Shown one piece after another: positions 16,998 through 25,967 of a stretch of 64,000 nucleotides of DNA. This stretch comes from Methylorubrum suomiense (GTDB lineage Bacteria; Pseudomonadota; Alphaproteobacteria; Rhizobiales; Beijerinckiaceae): assembly GCF_022179765.1 (NCBI RefSeq), contig NZ_BPRE01000012.1, positions 1-64,000 on the forward strand. Direction: 5' to 3'. Within the stretch, counting starts at the first letter, position 1. Every line of letters begins with the position of its first letter. Below the pieces are notes generated by a model. That model had not been told where the DNA came from and made no database searches. It worked only from the letters and a program-made list of their open reading frames with translations. The position numbers were made by a program, and so were the translations under genes.

Positions 16998-17843
16998 TCA
17001 GCCGACCTCGGCGAAGAGGTCGTTCCGAAATGTTGTTCCCTCGACCGGATTGGCGATCCAGCGTGTGCGCCCGATCCGCATGTCGTGCCCGGCGTGGAAA
17101 TGGCCGGAGAACCAGAGGTCGGGTCGCTCCGCGTCCGTGAGATCGTCGAGCACGGTGGTGGCGTAGAAGGCCGGCACCCACCACGGCACGCCGGGCGCAT
17201 CGCGAAAGGCGTCGGCGGCGAGCGGGCTCGGGGGATGATGCGTCACCGCCACGGTCGGACCCGCATGGGGCTGTGCGAGCGCCGCGAGGAAGGCGGCCTT
17301 CTCGCTCGCATGCGCCGCCATGGCGTCCTCGGGCGACCATGCCGACCGGTCGGCCCGGCGGATCGAGCCGCGATATTCCCGCGAGCCGGTGACCGGATCG
17401 GTCATCCGCGCCGCCGCGTAGGCGACCGGGTCGGCGGGTCGGTCGGGCGTGTCGGCGGTGAGCCAGCGGCCGGCAAGGGACCAGTCGCTCCAGAGCGTGG
17501 TGCCGACGAAGCGCACGCCGTCGATCACGACCGCCTGTCCGCCTTGGAGCAGGTGGATGCGCGCGCCCTCCCCGTTGCGCCGGGCGACCGCCCGTTCGAG
17601 CGCCGCGAGCAGTTCCGGTGCCGTGCGCCCGTCGCCCGTCGGCGCGTAATGCTCGTGATTGCCCGGCACCAGCACGATGGGCCGCCCGTCGGCCAGCGAC
17701 AGGAGAACATCCACCCCCTTTTCGGGATGGCCCTCGTGCAGGTCCCCGGCGCAGACCAGTATGTCGAAGGACCCTTCCGGGCGCGGGATCGCCTCGGGCC
17801 GGCGGCGTTCGAGATGCAGGTCGGAGAGGGGGAAGAGGCGCAA
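16998..17843 (-). CDS. Calcineurin-like metallophosphoesterase
   Basis: About 281 residues. The metal-binding motifs are in order: SDLHLER near residue 7, CAGDLHEG near 30, GNHEHY near 60, THHPPSP near 205 and GHFHAGHD near 245, the full set for this superfamily of phosphodiesterases. Substrate cannot be told from sequence. TTG 17843 is chosen because it begins MRLFPLSDLHLE, the usual start; the frame continues upstream into the cation-efflux gene. Its start is 22 bp after that gene's stop, so the two are likely co-transcribed. Confidence 0.8.
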   Translation of the reverse strand: MRLFPLSDLHLERRRPEAIPRPEGSFDILVCAGDLHEGHPEKGVDVLLSLADGRPIVLVPGNHEHYAPTGDGRTAPELLAALERAVARRNGEGARIHLLQGGQAVVIDGVRFVGTTLWSDWSLAGRWLTADTPDRPADPVAYAAARMTDPVTGSREYRGSIRRADRSAWSPEDAMAAHASEKAAFLAALAQPHAGPTVAVTHHPPSPLAADAFRDAPGVPWWVPAFYATTVLDDLTDAERPDLWFSGHFHAGHDMRIGRTRWIANPVEGTTFRNDLFAEVG

Positions 17844-17865
17844 CGCGAAAAGTCCGTCGAGGATG

Positions 17866-18471
17866 TCAGGCGCGGATCTCGGCCGCCGCCTGACGCTCGC
17901 GGCGGGCGGCCTTGAGGATGTCGAAGGCGGAATCGGCATTGATCACGGCGATGCCGAGGGCTGCGACGAGATCGGGCCAGGGCGAGAGGGTCGCGGCGGT
18001 GAGGAGGCCCGCAAGGATGATCGCCACGTTGGCGGCGACGTCGTTGCGGGCCGAGAGATAGGCGGCCCGCGTCAGGCTGCCGTGGCCATCGCGGTGGCGG
18101 GCGAGCATCAGGGCGCAGGTGAGATTGACGAGAAGTGCGCCGAGCCCCGTGACCGTCAGGGGAACCGGAGCGGGGGCGACGAAGTCGGAAAACTTCTCGT
18201 AGGCCGCCCAGGCGGTAGCGAGGCCCGGCACGAGGATGATGAAGGCCAGCCCCGTGCCCAGCCGCGCCCGGTTGCGCAGGCTCCAGCCGAGCCCGGCGAA
18301 GATCAGCAGGTTGATCGCCGCGTCTTCCATGAAGTCGAGGCTGTCGGCGATGAGCGCCACCGAGCCGATGGCGAGCGCCACCGTGATTTCGACCCCGAAA
18401 TAGCCGAGATTCAGCGCCGCCACGCGGGCGACGACCGGGCGAAGGGACGGGGTGGGAAGCGGACGAGGCAC
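17866..18471 (-). CDS. Cation-efflux (CDF) family membrane protein, short form
   Basis: About 201 residues with five or six membrane helices. IADSLDFMEDAAIN is the CDF helix-2 metal site (Asp pattern) and LSARNDVAANVAII the helix-5 site with Asn-Asp, so it resembles zinc/cobalt transporters. The usual cytoplasmic C-terminal domain is missing, since the protein stops soon after helix 6. GTG 18471 is a best guess; the frame extends to 18858 in sequence shared with the divergent MaoC gene. Metal specificity unknown. Confidence 0.7.
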   Translation of the reverse strand: MPRPLPTPSLRPVVARVAALNLGYFGVEITVALAIGSVALIADSLDFMEDAAINLLIFAGLGWSLRNRARLGTGLAFIILVPGLATAWAAYEKFSDFVAPAPVPLTVTGLGALLVNLTCALMLARHRDGHGSLTRAAYLSARNDVAANVAIILAGLLTAATLSPWPDLVAALGIAVINADSAFDILKAARRERQAAAEIRA

Positions 18472-18675
18472 CGGGCGGCGTTTCCCTGGTCGGCGGCGAC
18501 GGCGCTGATTGCCCCGCGGCTCGCGCGCTGTCGAGGGGCACCCCAGGGTTCCGGAGCGGCGCCTCCGCCCAACGGGCATCTGGATTTGCGTGCGCGCCTG
18601 TGCAAGGCGAAAGCTTTGCCGCGCCGTCCGTCGCGCGGCGCTCCGGATCGTGGCCGGACCTTGGGGAGGCTCCAG

Positions 18676-19152
18676 ATGTTGCCCGAACTGCGCGTGCTCT
18701 ATTTCGAGGATCTCGAAGTCGGGCTGACCGAGATCCTGCTGAAGGAGATCTCCTCGTCCGACGTGGTGGGCTTCGCCGAGATCACCGGCGACCGGAATCC
18801 GATCCACCTCTCGGAGCATTTCGCGGCCCGCACGCCCTTCGGCACCCGCATCGCCCACGGCCTCTACACGGCCGGCCTGATTTCGGCGGTGCTGGGCACC
18901 CGCCTGCCGGGCCCCGGCGCGGTCTACATCTCGCAGACGCTGAACTTCCGCGCGCCGGTGCGCATCGGCGACACCGTCGAGGTGAAGGTCGAAGTCGCGG
19001 AGCTGATCCCCGAGCGCCGCCGCGCCCGCCTGAAATGCACCTGCTCCGTCGGCGCCGAGGTGGTGCTCGACGGCGAGGCCCTGGTGAAGGTGCCGAAGAA
19101 GGAGGAAGCGGATCCGCTCGCCATGCGCATGGGCGGCGGCCGGCCGGCCTGA
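18676..19152 (+). CDS. MaoC-like (R)-specific enoyl-CoA hydratase
   Basis: A 158-residue single hot-dog-fold hydratase. The hydratase motif ITGDRNPIHLSE gives the catalytic Asp39 and His44. AHGLYTAGLISAVLGTRLPGPG is the following conserved helix. Such enzymes hydrate trans-2-enoyl-CoA, feeding polyhydroxyalkanoate or fatty-acid metabolism. ATG 18676 has GGGGAGG upstream. It is divergent from the cation-efflux gene and 4 bp ahead of the TrmH-family gene, so the pair forms an operon. Confidence 0.88.
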   Translation: MLPELRVLYFEDLEVGLTEILLKEISSSDVVGFAEITGDRNPIHLSEHFAARTPFGTRIAHGLYTAGLISAVLGTRLPGPGAVYISQTLNFRAPVRIGDTVEVKVEVAELIPERRRARLKCTCSVGAEVVLDGEALVKVPKKEEADPLAMRMGGGRPA

Positions 19153-19156
19153 GGAC

Positions 19157-19981
19157 TTGGCTGGGCCGCTCCTCCTCGACGACGCGGACGACCCGCGCCT
19201 CGCGCCCTACCGGGCGATGCGCGAGCGCGACCTCGTCGGGCGGCAGGGCCGCTTCATCGTCGAGGGCGAGGTGACCCTGCGCCTGCTGTTCTCGCGGGGC
19301 GCGCGCTTCCGCGCGGAATCGGTGCTGCTGGCGCCGGAGCGCTGGCCGGGGCTGGAGCCCTTCCTCCGGGGGATCGACCGAGACGACGCCCTGCCGGTCT
19401 ACCTCGCCGGGAAGGACGTGATGTCCGCCGTGACGGGCTTTCCGATCCACCGCGGCGTGCTGGCGGTGGGGCTGCGCGGCGGGGACCCCGAGCCCGATGC
19501 GCTGATCCCGCCCGCGCCGGCCCCGGCGCTGATCCTCGGCCTGGTCGGCCTGACCAACCACGACAATGTCGGAGGCCTGTTCCGCAACGCCGCCGCCTTC
19601 GGCGCCGACGCGGTGCTGCTCGATTCCGCCTGCTGCGACCCGCTCTACCGCAAGGCGATCCGGGTCTCGGCGGGCGCTGCACTGACGGTGCCCTTCGCCC
19701 GCACCGGGAGCGGCGCGGCCCTGCTCGACCTCGCCGAGCGCCACGCACTGACGCCCTTCGCCCTCACCCCCGGCGGCGGCGAGGCGCTGGAGACGCTGCA
19801 GCCCCCTGCCCGCGCGCTGCTGCTGCTGGGCACCGAGGGGCCCGGCCTGCCGGAGGTCGTGATGGAACGGGCGCGCCGCGTCCGCATCGCCATGGCGCCG
19901 GGTTTCGACTCGCTCAACGTGGCGACCGCCGGGGCGATCGCCCTGCATCGGCTGGCGGGGGACCGGCTGGCCCGGACCTGA
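19157..19981 (+). CDS. TrmH/SpoU-family RNA methyltransferase
   Basis: A 274-residue SPOUT methyltransferase. An N-terminal substrate-binding domain (about 1-110, with GRFIVEGEVTLRLLFS) precedes the SPOUT fold: LTNHDNVGGLFRNAAAFG (motif 1, with the Asn/Arg pair), LLGTEGPGLP (motif 2) and FDSLNVATAGAIAL (motif 3). It probably 2'-O-methylates a ribose in rRNA or tRNA; the target is not evident. The start is TTG 19157, directly behind the MaoC stop and a GAGGA. Confidence 0.87.
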   Translation: MAGPLLLDDADDPRLAPYRAMRERDLVGRQGRFIVEGEVTLRLLFSRGARFRAESVLLAPERWPGLEPFLRGIDRDDALPVYLAGKDVMSAVTGFPIHRGVLAVGLRGGDPEPDALIPPAPAPALILGLVGLTNHDNVGGLFRNAAAFGADAVLLDSACCDPLYRKAIRVSAGAALTVPFARTGSGAALLDLAERHALTPFALTPGGGEALETLQPPARALLLLGTEGPGLPEVVMERARRVRIAMAPGFDSLNVATAGAIALHRLAGDRLART

Positions 19982-20012
19982 CGCCCGCCTGTGGACGGCG
20001 GCGCTCTTCCGG

Positions 20013-20030
20013 CGACCGATCGTTCGGTCG
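20013..20030 (+). terminator. Hairpin after the TrmH-family gene
   Basis: A 7-bp perfect stem CGACCGA/TCGGTCG with a 4-nt loop, 31 bp after the stop. It has no strong T-run, so a terminator is only suggested. Confidence 0.35.
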
Positions 20031-20069
20031 GCGTGTTAAGGGAGCAGGACGCCGCCAGCGGGGAATGGG

Positions 20070-21563
20070 ATGGGTTACGAGATCGACCTGGGGCGGGCCG
20101 GCGAGCGGCCGGCCATGATGGACCTCACCGAGCTGCTGGCGACCCGCCTCCTCGTCCAGGGCAATTCCGGCTCCGGCAAATCGCACCTGCTGCGCCGCCT
20201 CCTGGAGCAGAGCGCCGGCCTCGTGCAGCAGGCGATCATCGATCCGGAAGGCGATTTCGTCACCCTCGCCGAGCGCTACGGCCATGTCGTGGTCGAGGCC
20301 GACGGCAACGAGAGCGAGCTGCTGCGCATCGCCGCCCGCGTGCGCGAGCACCGCGTCTCGGTGGTGCTGTCGCTCGAAGGTCTCGACGCCGAGGACCAGA
20401 TGCGCGCGGCCGCGGCCTTCCTCGGCGGGCTGTTCGATGCCGACCGCTCGCTCTGGTACCCGATGCTCGTCGTCGTGGACGAGGCGCAGCTCTTCGCCCC
20501 GGCCGCCGCGGGCGATGTTTCGGACGAGGCCCGCCGCCTCTCGCTCGGCGCCATGACCAACCTGATGTGCCGCGGCCGCAAGCGCGGACTGGCCGGCATC
20601 ATCGCCACGCAGCGTCTGGCCAAGCTCGCCAAGAATGTCGCGGCGGAAGCCTCGAACTTCCTGATGGGCCGCACCTTCCTCGATATCGACATGGCCCGCG
20701 CCGCCGACCTTCTGGGCCTCGACCGCCGCCAGGCCGAGATGTTCCGCGACCTCCCCCGCGGCCACTTCGTCGGCCTCGGCCCCGCCCTCTCCAAGCGGCC
20801 GCTGCCGATCGCGGTGGGTGCGACCGAGACCGAGAGCCGCAACGCGGCCCCTGCCCTGCTGCCGCTGCCCGAGATGGGCGAGGCGGCCCGCGCCCTGATC
20901 CTCACCGCCGCCCCCGGCGAGGAGGACAGGCCCCTGCCCGCGCCGCGGCCCAAGCCCGCCCGACCGGCGAGCCCCGACGTGCTGGTCCAGCTCGCGAGCT
21001 ATCGTCCGCCGGTGCGCGAGGATTTCTCCGAGCCCGAGCCCCTCGATCCGGCGGAGCGCGAGGCGGCGATGGCCGAGATCCTCGCCTCGGTCCTGGCCGA
21101 TTCCGATGCCGCCGCCTGCACGCCAGCGACGCTCTATCAAGATTTCACGGTTCGCTGCCGCATCCGCCGGATCGGCGGCGAGGCGATGAGCCTGTCCGAG
21201 TTCAAGCGGCGGCTCGCGGTGGCGCGGGCCGGCGTCGGCGGTGCCACCGCCGAGGGGCCGGAATGGGAGCGGGCGCAGGCGATCGCGGCGACGCTTCCCG
21301 ATGACCTTGCCGGCCTGTTCCTGCTCATCGCGCGAACCGCCATCGAGGGGGCCCCCTGCCCCTCCGACGCGTCGCTGGCCCAGGCCTACGGCACCTCCTC
21401 GGCGGGCCGTGCCCGGCGGATGCTCGCCTATCTCGAGGAGCGGGGCGCCATCGTGCTGCGCCGCGACCTGCGCGGGGCGCCGATCATCGCCGTGCCCGAT
21501 CTCGACGCCGAGACCGGGCCACAGATCGGCGCCGCCGCGGTGGTGCCGCTCCGGCGACGTTAA
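20070..21563 (+). CDS. HerA/VirB4-like P-loop ATPase
   Basis: A 497-residue ATPase. Walker A is GNSGSGKS (31-38) and Walker B is MLVVVDEAQ with Asp137-Glu138; ATQRLAKLAK near residue 185 is the sensor-like segment. The layout resembles HerA-type DNA translocases and the ATP-binding DUF853-type proteins. Residues 290-310 are Pro/Ala-rich, and a C-terminal domain (about 345-497) looks helical and possibly winged-helix. No NurA-type nuclease lies next to it. ATG 20070 is the only sensible start. Confidence 0.78.
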   Translation: MGYEIDLGRAGERPAMMDLTELLATRLLVQGNSGSGKSHLLRRLLEQSAGLVQQAIIDPEGDFVTLAERYGHVVVEADGNESELLRIAARVREHRVSVVLSLEGLDAEDQMRAAAAFLGGLFDADRSLWYPMLVVVDEAQLFAPAAAGDVSDEARRLSLGAMTNLMCRGRKRGLAGIIATQRLAKLAKNVAAEASNFLMGRTFLDIDMARAADLLGLDRRQAEMFRDLPRGHFVGLGPALSKRPLPIAVGATETESRNAAPALLPLPEMGEAARALILTAAPGEEDRPLPAPRPKPARPASPDVLVQLASYRPPVREDFSEPEPLDPAEREAAMAEILASVLADSDAAACTPATLYQDFTVRCRIRRIGGEAMSLSEFKRRLAVARAGVGGATAEGPEWERAQAIAATLPDDLAGLFLLIARTAIEGAPCPSDASLAQAYGTSSAGRARRMLAYLEERGAIVLRRDLRGAPIIAVPDLDAETGPQIGAAAVVPLRRR

Positions 21564-21647
21564 GGACGGCGCACGGCCGGACGGCGCGCGACAATCCGCA
21601 CCCCTTGCCGGCTGGGCGGATAAGGCCAAGATTGCCGGCACGATACG

Positions 21648-23261
21648 GTGTATGGGAGCCGCAGGGCGTTGCTTCAGTCGCGGGATGGTTTGCGGGCGCT
21701 GACTGGGCGTCGCGTCGTCGTCGTCGGGGCCGGTCCCGGCGGTCTTGCCTCCGCCCTGTTGCTGGCGAAAGCGGGCCTGCATGTCACGGTGATCGAGCGT
21801 GATCCGGTGGTCGGCGGCCGGACGAAGACCGTCGAGGCACCGGGCGGCTACCGCTTCGATATCGGCCCGACCTTCTTCCTCTATCCGCAGATCCTGGCCG
21901 ACATCTTCGAGTCCTGCGGCGAGCGGCTGGAGGACCACGTCAAGCTCGAACGGCTCGACCCCCAATACCATCTCGTCTTCGAGGGCGAGAACGGCGTGTC
22001 CGGACAGATCCGCGCCACCGGCGACGTGCCCCGGCTGAAGGAGGAGATCGCCCGTCTCGCGCCGGCCGATGCCGAGAACGTCGAGCGGTTCTTCGCCGAG
22101 AACCGGACCAAGCTCGACTATTTCAAGCCGGTTCTGGAGCAGCCCTTCGACAATTTCCTGTCGATGGCGAGCCCGGCGATGCTCGCCGCCCTGCCCCATC
22201 TCCATCCCGGCCGCAGCGTCGATCGCGACCTCCGGCGCTACTTCGCCGATCCGCGGGTACGCCTCGCCTTCTCGTTTCAGACCAAGTATCTCGGAATGAG
22301 CCCGTTCCGGTGCCCGAGCCTGTTCACCATCCTGTCGTTCCTCGAATACGAGCACGGGGTCTACCATCCGGTCGGTGGATGCGGGGCCGTCTCGGAGGCG
22401 ATGGCGGGTCTGGCCCGCCGCATGGGCGTCGATATCCGCCTCAACACATCCGTCGAGCGGGTGCTCTACGAGGGCAAGCGCGCCTGCGGCGTGGTGGCAG
22501 GGGGCGAGACGCTCAAGGCCGATGCGGTGATGATCAACGGCGACTTCGCCAAGACCATCCGCGAGCTCGTTCCGGAGGAGCGACGCCCGCGCTGGCGCGA
22601 CGCCAAGATCGACAAGGCTCGGCTCTCCTGCTCGACCTTCATGCTCTATCTCGGCATCGAGGGGAAAATGCCCGAGAGCCTCGGCCATCACACGATCCTG
22701 TTGTCCAAGGAATACGAGCGCAACATCAACGAGATCACCGGCGGCATCCTGCCGATGGAGCCGTCGATCTACGTCCAGCATGCGGGCTTCACCGATGGCG
22801 GGATGGCGCCTCCCGGCCACACCGCGCTCTACGTGCTGGTGCCCGTGCCGAACCTGAAATCGGGTATCGACTGGGAAAGCGTGGCGCCAACCTATCGCCG
22901 GCTGATTCTGGAGCGGCTGAAGCTGCTCGGTCTGCACGACATCGAGGACCGCATCCGCTACGAGCGCATGATCGATCCCCGTGGCTGGCGCGACGACTTC
23001 GCGGTGCACGAGGGCGCGACCTTCAACCTCGCCCACGATCTGCTGCAGATGCTGTGGTTCCGGCCGCATAATCGCTTCGGGCCGGGCCTCTACCTCGTCG
23101 GCGGCGGCACCCATCCGGGATCCGGCTTGCCCGTGATCTACGAGGGCGCGCGCATCTCGGCGCGCCTGCTGATCGAGGATCTGGCCCGCGAGAAGGCACC
23201 CGCGATTCTGGCGGAATTGCCGACCACCTCGCCGCTCGCGACGCAGGGCGAGCCCCATTGA
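21648..23261 (+). CDS. CrtI-type carotenoid desaturase/oxidase 1
   Basis: A FAD enzyme of about 537 residues of the phytoene/diapophytoene desaturase family. The dinucleotide fold VVVVGAGPGGLASALLLAKAG lies near 23-43, followed by GGRTKTVEAPGGYRFDIGPT, and the C-terminal FAD motif is LVGGGTHPGSGLPVI. In this group it is expected to act on squalene-derived C30 substrates. GTG 21648 is uncertain, and a start nearer residue 9 or 15 is possible. The stop overlaps the next gene (TGATG), which couples translation. A paralogue lies at 26930. Confidence 0.88.
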   Translation: MYGSRRALLQSRDGLRALTGRRVVVVGAGPGGLASALLLAKAGLHVTVIERDPVVGGRTKTVEAPGGYRFDIGPTFFLYPQILADIFESCGERLEDHVKLERLDPQYHLVFEGENGVSGQIRATGDVPRLKEEIARLAPADAENVERFFAENRTKLDYFKPVLEQPFDNFLSMASPAMLAALPHLHPGRSVDRDLRRYFADPRVRLAFSFQTKYLGMSPFRCPSLFTILSFLEYEHGVYHPVGGCGAVSEAMAGLARRMGVDIRLNTSVERVLYEGKRACGVVAGGETLKADAVMINGDFAKTIRELVPEERRPRWRDAKIDKARLSCSTFMLYLGIEGKMPESLGHHTILLSKEYERNINEITGGILPMEPSIYVQHAGFTDGGMAPPGHTALYVLVPVPNLKSGIDWESVAPTYRRLILERLKLLGLHDIEDRIRYERMIDPRGWRDDFAVHEGATFNLAHDLLQMLWFRPHNRFGPGLYLVGGGTHPGSGLPVIYEGARISARLLIEDLAREKAPAILAELPTTSPLATQGEPH

Positions 23262-23695
23262 TGCGTGCGCCCCTCCGCGCCGCATCCTTCGTCGTCGGGC
23301 TGGTGGCTCTGGCCGGATCGGCCCAGGCGGCAAATGTGGAAGTCGTCATCGAGGGGGCCGAGCCCGGCGCGGGTGCGGTCTATGTCACGCTCTGCCAGAA
23401 CAATCTGACCGAGACCGGCTGTCGCCTCGGCCAGGACGCGCCGGCGCGCGGCGGCAGCCAGCGCTTCCTGTTCCGCGACGTGCCCCCCGGCGCCTGGGCC
23501 GTGGCGGCGTACCAGGATCTGGACGGCGATGGCCGGCTCGGGCGCACGCCGCTCGGACTGCCGCTGGAGCCCTACGGCTTTTCCGGCGCGGTCGGGCGTC
23601 GCGCCCGGCCCGAATTCCGCGAGGCAGGGTTCCTGCTCGCCGAGCCCGGCGCGACCGTGCGGGTACGCCTCGCCCGCGCCCTGCCCCGGCGCTGA
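23261..23695 (+). CDS. DUF2141 exported protein
   Basis: A 144-residue protein with a Sec signal (cleaved after AQA near residue 24) and a beta-rich mature domain of the DUF2141 family, recognisable from VPPGAWAVAAYQDLDGDGRL and LGLPLEPYGFS. The DLDGDG stretch may bind calcium. ATG 23261 shares one base with the carotenoid gene stop. Members often sit next to carotenoid genes, but no activity is established; a periplasmic or outer-membrane helper in pigment handling is inference. Confidence 0.82.
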   Translation: MRAPLRAASFVVGLVALAGSAQAANVEVVIEGAEPGAGAVYVTLCQNNLTETGCRLGQDAPARGGSQRFLFRDVPPGAWAVAAYQDLDGDGRLGRTPLGLPLEPYGFSGAVGRRARPEFREAGFLLAEPGATVRVRLARALPRR

Positions 23696-23703
23696 CCCGG
23701 TCC

Positions 23704-24660
23704 GTGAGCGCTCCACCGCCCCTCGTCCATGTCGAAGGGGCCGCCCTCGCCTTTCGCGGTCGGCCGGCCCTGCGCGGCCTCGACCTGACGGTCCAGGCGG
23801 GCACGACGCTCGCGCTGCTCGGTCCGAACGGGGCTGGCAAGTCCAGTCTGATCCGCCTGCTCGCCGGGCGCCTCGCCCCGGATGGCGGACGCGTCCGGGT
23901 GCTCGGCGGTGATCCGCATGCCGACCGGGCGGTGCGGGGCCGCATCGGCTACGTGCCCCAGGAGATCGCGCTCTACCCGCGACTGAGCGTGGCCGAGAAC
24001 CTCGATGTCTTCGCCCGCCTCGCCGGGCTCGGGCGCGGCGCCCGCCGCGCGGCGGTCGAGGCGGTGGTCGGGCGCTGCGCCCTCGAAGAGGTCGCCCGGC
24101 GGCCGGTCGGCACGCTCTCGGGCGGCTACCAGCGCCGGGCCAACATCGCCGCCAGTCTGCTGGCCGCGCCGGATTTGATCCTCCTCGACGAGCCGACCCA
24201 GGGCGTGGATCTCGACGCCCGCGCCGCGATCCACGCGGTGCTGGGAAGCCTGCGGGCGGCGGGCGCGGGCGTGATCGTCAGCACCCACGATTTCTCGGAG
24301 GCCGAGCGCTTGGCCGATCGCGTCGCCGTGCTGAGCGACGGCCGCCTGCGCCTCGCGGGGGATCTGGCCGCGCTGATGCGCCCGCTCGCCGCCGCCCCGC
24401 CGGAGCACGAGGCGGTGTTGGAGGGGGTTCCCGACTCGGCGGCGCAAGCGGCGCTTCGCGAAGCGGGCTTCGCGCCGGAGGCGGGCGATCCGCGACTCTG
24501 GCGGGCCGATCACGGCGCCGCGGGCGGGCTCGACGGTGCGGCGCTCCTCGCGACTTTGCGCGGACGAGGCGTGCCCGCGGGCGAGATCCGCGTGCGCCGT
24601 CCCGGCCTGGAGACGCTCTATCGCGACGCCCTCAACGGATCGGCGGGGGCCGCGGCGTGA
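23704..24660 (+). CDS. ABC transporter ATP-binding protein (DrrA type)
   Basis: A 318-residue ATPase with Walker A GPNGAGKS (40-47), Q-loop GYVPQE near 82, signature LSGGYQRR (138-145) and Walker B LILLDEPT with Asp162-Glu163. A C-terminal extension of about 100 residues is typical of ABC-2 exporters. GTG 23704 starts 8 bp after the DUF2141 gene, and the stop overlaps the permease start by GTGA. The transported compound is unknown; the setting suggests a lipid or pigment. Confidence 0.9.
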   Translation: MSAPPPLVHVEGAALAFRGRPALRGLDLTVQAGTTLALLGPNGAGKSSLIRLLAGRLAPDGGRVRVLGGDPHADRAVRGRIGYVPQEIALYPRLSVAENLDVFARLAGLGRGARRAAVEAVVGRCALEEVARRPVGTLSGGYQRRANIAASLLAAPDLILLDEPTQGVDLDARAAIHAVLGSLRAAGAGVIVSTHDFSEAERLADRVAVLSDGRLRLAGDLAALMRPLAAAPPEHEAVLEGVPDSAAQAALREAGFAPEAGDPRLWRADHGAAGGLDGAALLATLRGRGVPAGEIRVRRPGLETLYRDALNGSAGAAA

Positions 24661-25856
24661 TCGCGGCGGCGTTCCGGGTGATGTGGCTCTCGCTCCTGCG
24701 CGACCGCGCGGCGCTGACCATGGCCTTCGTGCTGCCGACGGTGATTTTTTCGATCTTCGCCGCGATCTTTTCCGGCGCCCTGGGCGACCGCGTCCGCATC
24801 CATCTCGGGCTCGCCGACCTCGCCCGGACGGCCACGACCCAGCGCCTTGTCACCGCTCTGGAGGCGGAGCCCAGCCTGCGGGTCGAGCTGCTGCGCGTCG
24901 CCGATGTCGAGGGCGCGGTCGCCGCCGTCCGCCGCGGCGACGTCGATGTGGCGCTGGTGCTGCGGGGTGAACTCGCCGCGCAGGCCGGCGCCGCGCCCGC
25001 CGACCAGCCGGTGGTGCTGGTCGAGAGCCCGGCCCGCGCCCTGGCCAGCCCGATCGCCCTCGGTCAACTCCAGCGCGCGCTGAACGGAGCCTTGCCCGAC
25101 GTCGTACTGTCGCGCATCGTCGCCGATGTCGAGCGCTCCGGAAAGATCGGCGCCGACGAGCGGGCGTTCCTCGACGAGGCCTTCGCCGAGCAGCGCGCGA
25201 AGAAGGAGCCGTTCTCCTTCGCCAACCTCGTCGAGACCCGCAGCGCGGCCTCGGGCCGGGGCAACGAGCGCATCAGCTACTATGCCGGCGCGATCGCCGC
25301 CGTGTTCCTGCTCTTCGCCGCGATGCAGGGCGCCCTCTCCCTGGTCGACGAGCGAGAGGGGGGCCTCGCTGACCGCCTCGCCGCCGGCCCCGGCGGCCTT
25401 CGGGTGATCGTGCTCGGCAAATTCCTGTTCCTGCTCCTGCAGGGCGTCGTGCAGGCCGGTCTGATCTTCACGGCGGCCGCTCTGCTCCACGGCGTCGACG
25501 TGTCGGGCCACTGGCTCGGCTGGCTCGTCACCTCGGCGCTGGTCTCGGCCATGGCGGCCGGGCTCGGCCTCGCCGCCTGTGCCCTGTCCTCCACCAGGCA
25601 GCAGGCGCATCTCGCCGCGACCTTCGGCGTGCTGCTTCTTTCGGCGGTGGGGGGCAGCATGGTGCCCCGCTTCCTCATGCCCCCCTGGCTGCAGCAGGCC
25701 GGATGGCTCACCCCCAACGCCTGGGCGATCGAGGCCTATCAGACCGCTCTCGGCGAGGGGGCCGCCGCCGCGCTCCCGGCCTGGGGCGTGCTTTTCGGAC
25801 TCGCCTTGGTGGGGCTCGGCGGAGCGCTGGCGCTGGTCGGGCGGCGGACGCGCTGA
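24657..25856 (+). CDS. ABC-2 type permease
   Basis: A 399-residue membrane protein: one N-terminal helix (about 18-40), a periplasmic domain of about 150 residues, then five or more helices from about 205 to 395, the plan of YhgE/DrrB-type ABC-2 permeases. [21 protein letters not shown] near residue 222 is the conserved coupling segment of the family. It is translationally coupled to the ATPase gene and forms its membrane partner. Confidence 0.88.
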   Translation: MIAAAFRVMWLSLLRDRAALTMAFVLPTVIFSIFAAIFSGALGDRVRIHLGLADLARTATTQRLVTALEAEPSLRVELLRVADVEGAVAAVRRGDVDVALVLRGELAAQAGAAPADQPVVLVESPARALASPIALGQLQRALNGALPDVVLSRIVADVERSGKIGADERAFLDEAFAEQRAKKEPFSFANLVETRSAASGRGNERISYYAGAIAAVFLLFAAMQGALSLVDEREGGLADRLAAGPGGLRVIVLGKFLFLLLQGVVQAGLIFTAAALLHGVDVSGHWLGWLVTSALVSAMAAGLGLAACALSSTRQQAHLAATFGVLLLSAVGGSMVPRFLMPPWLQQAGWLTPNAWAIEAYQTALGEGAAAALPAWGVLFGLALVGLGGALALVGRRTR

Positions 25857-25967
25857 GGCGGCGGTCGCGCGTGAGGCGTATCGCCCTGCGGCGGCCCGCC
25901 CCCGCGACCGGGGCGGGAGGATCTGCCACAGCCGTCCGCCGAGCCCCTCCGCGCTCGGTCGAGCCGG

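Noticed and set aside
19914-23333. Open frame of 1139 codons antisense to the ATPase and carotenoid genes
   Set aside because: It spans two well-supported plus-strand genes with recognised motifs; its own translation is low-complexity and domain-free.
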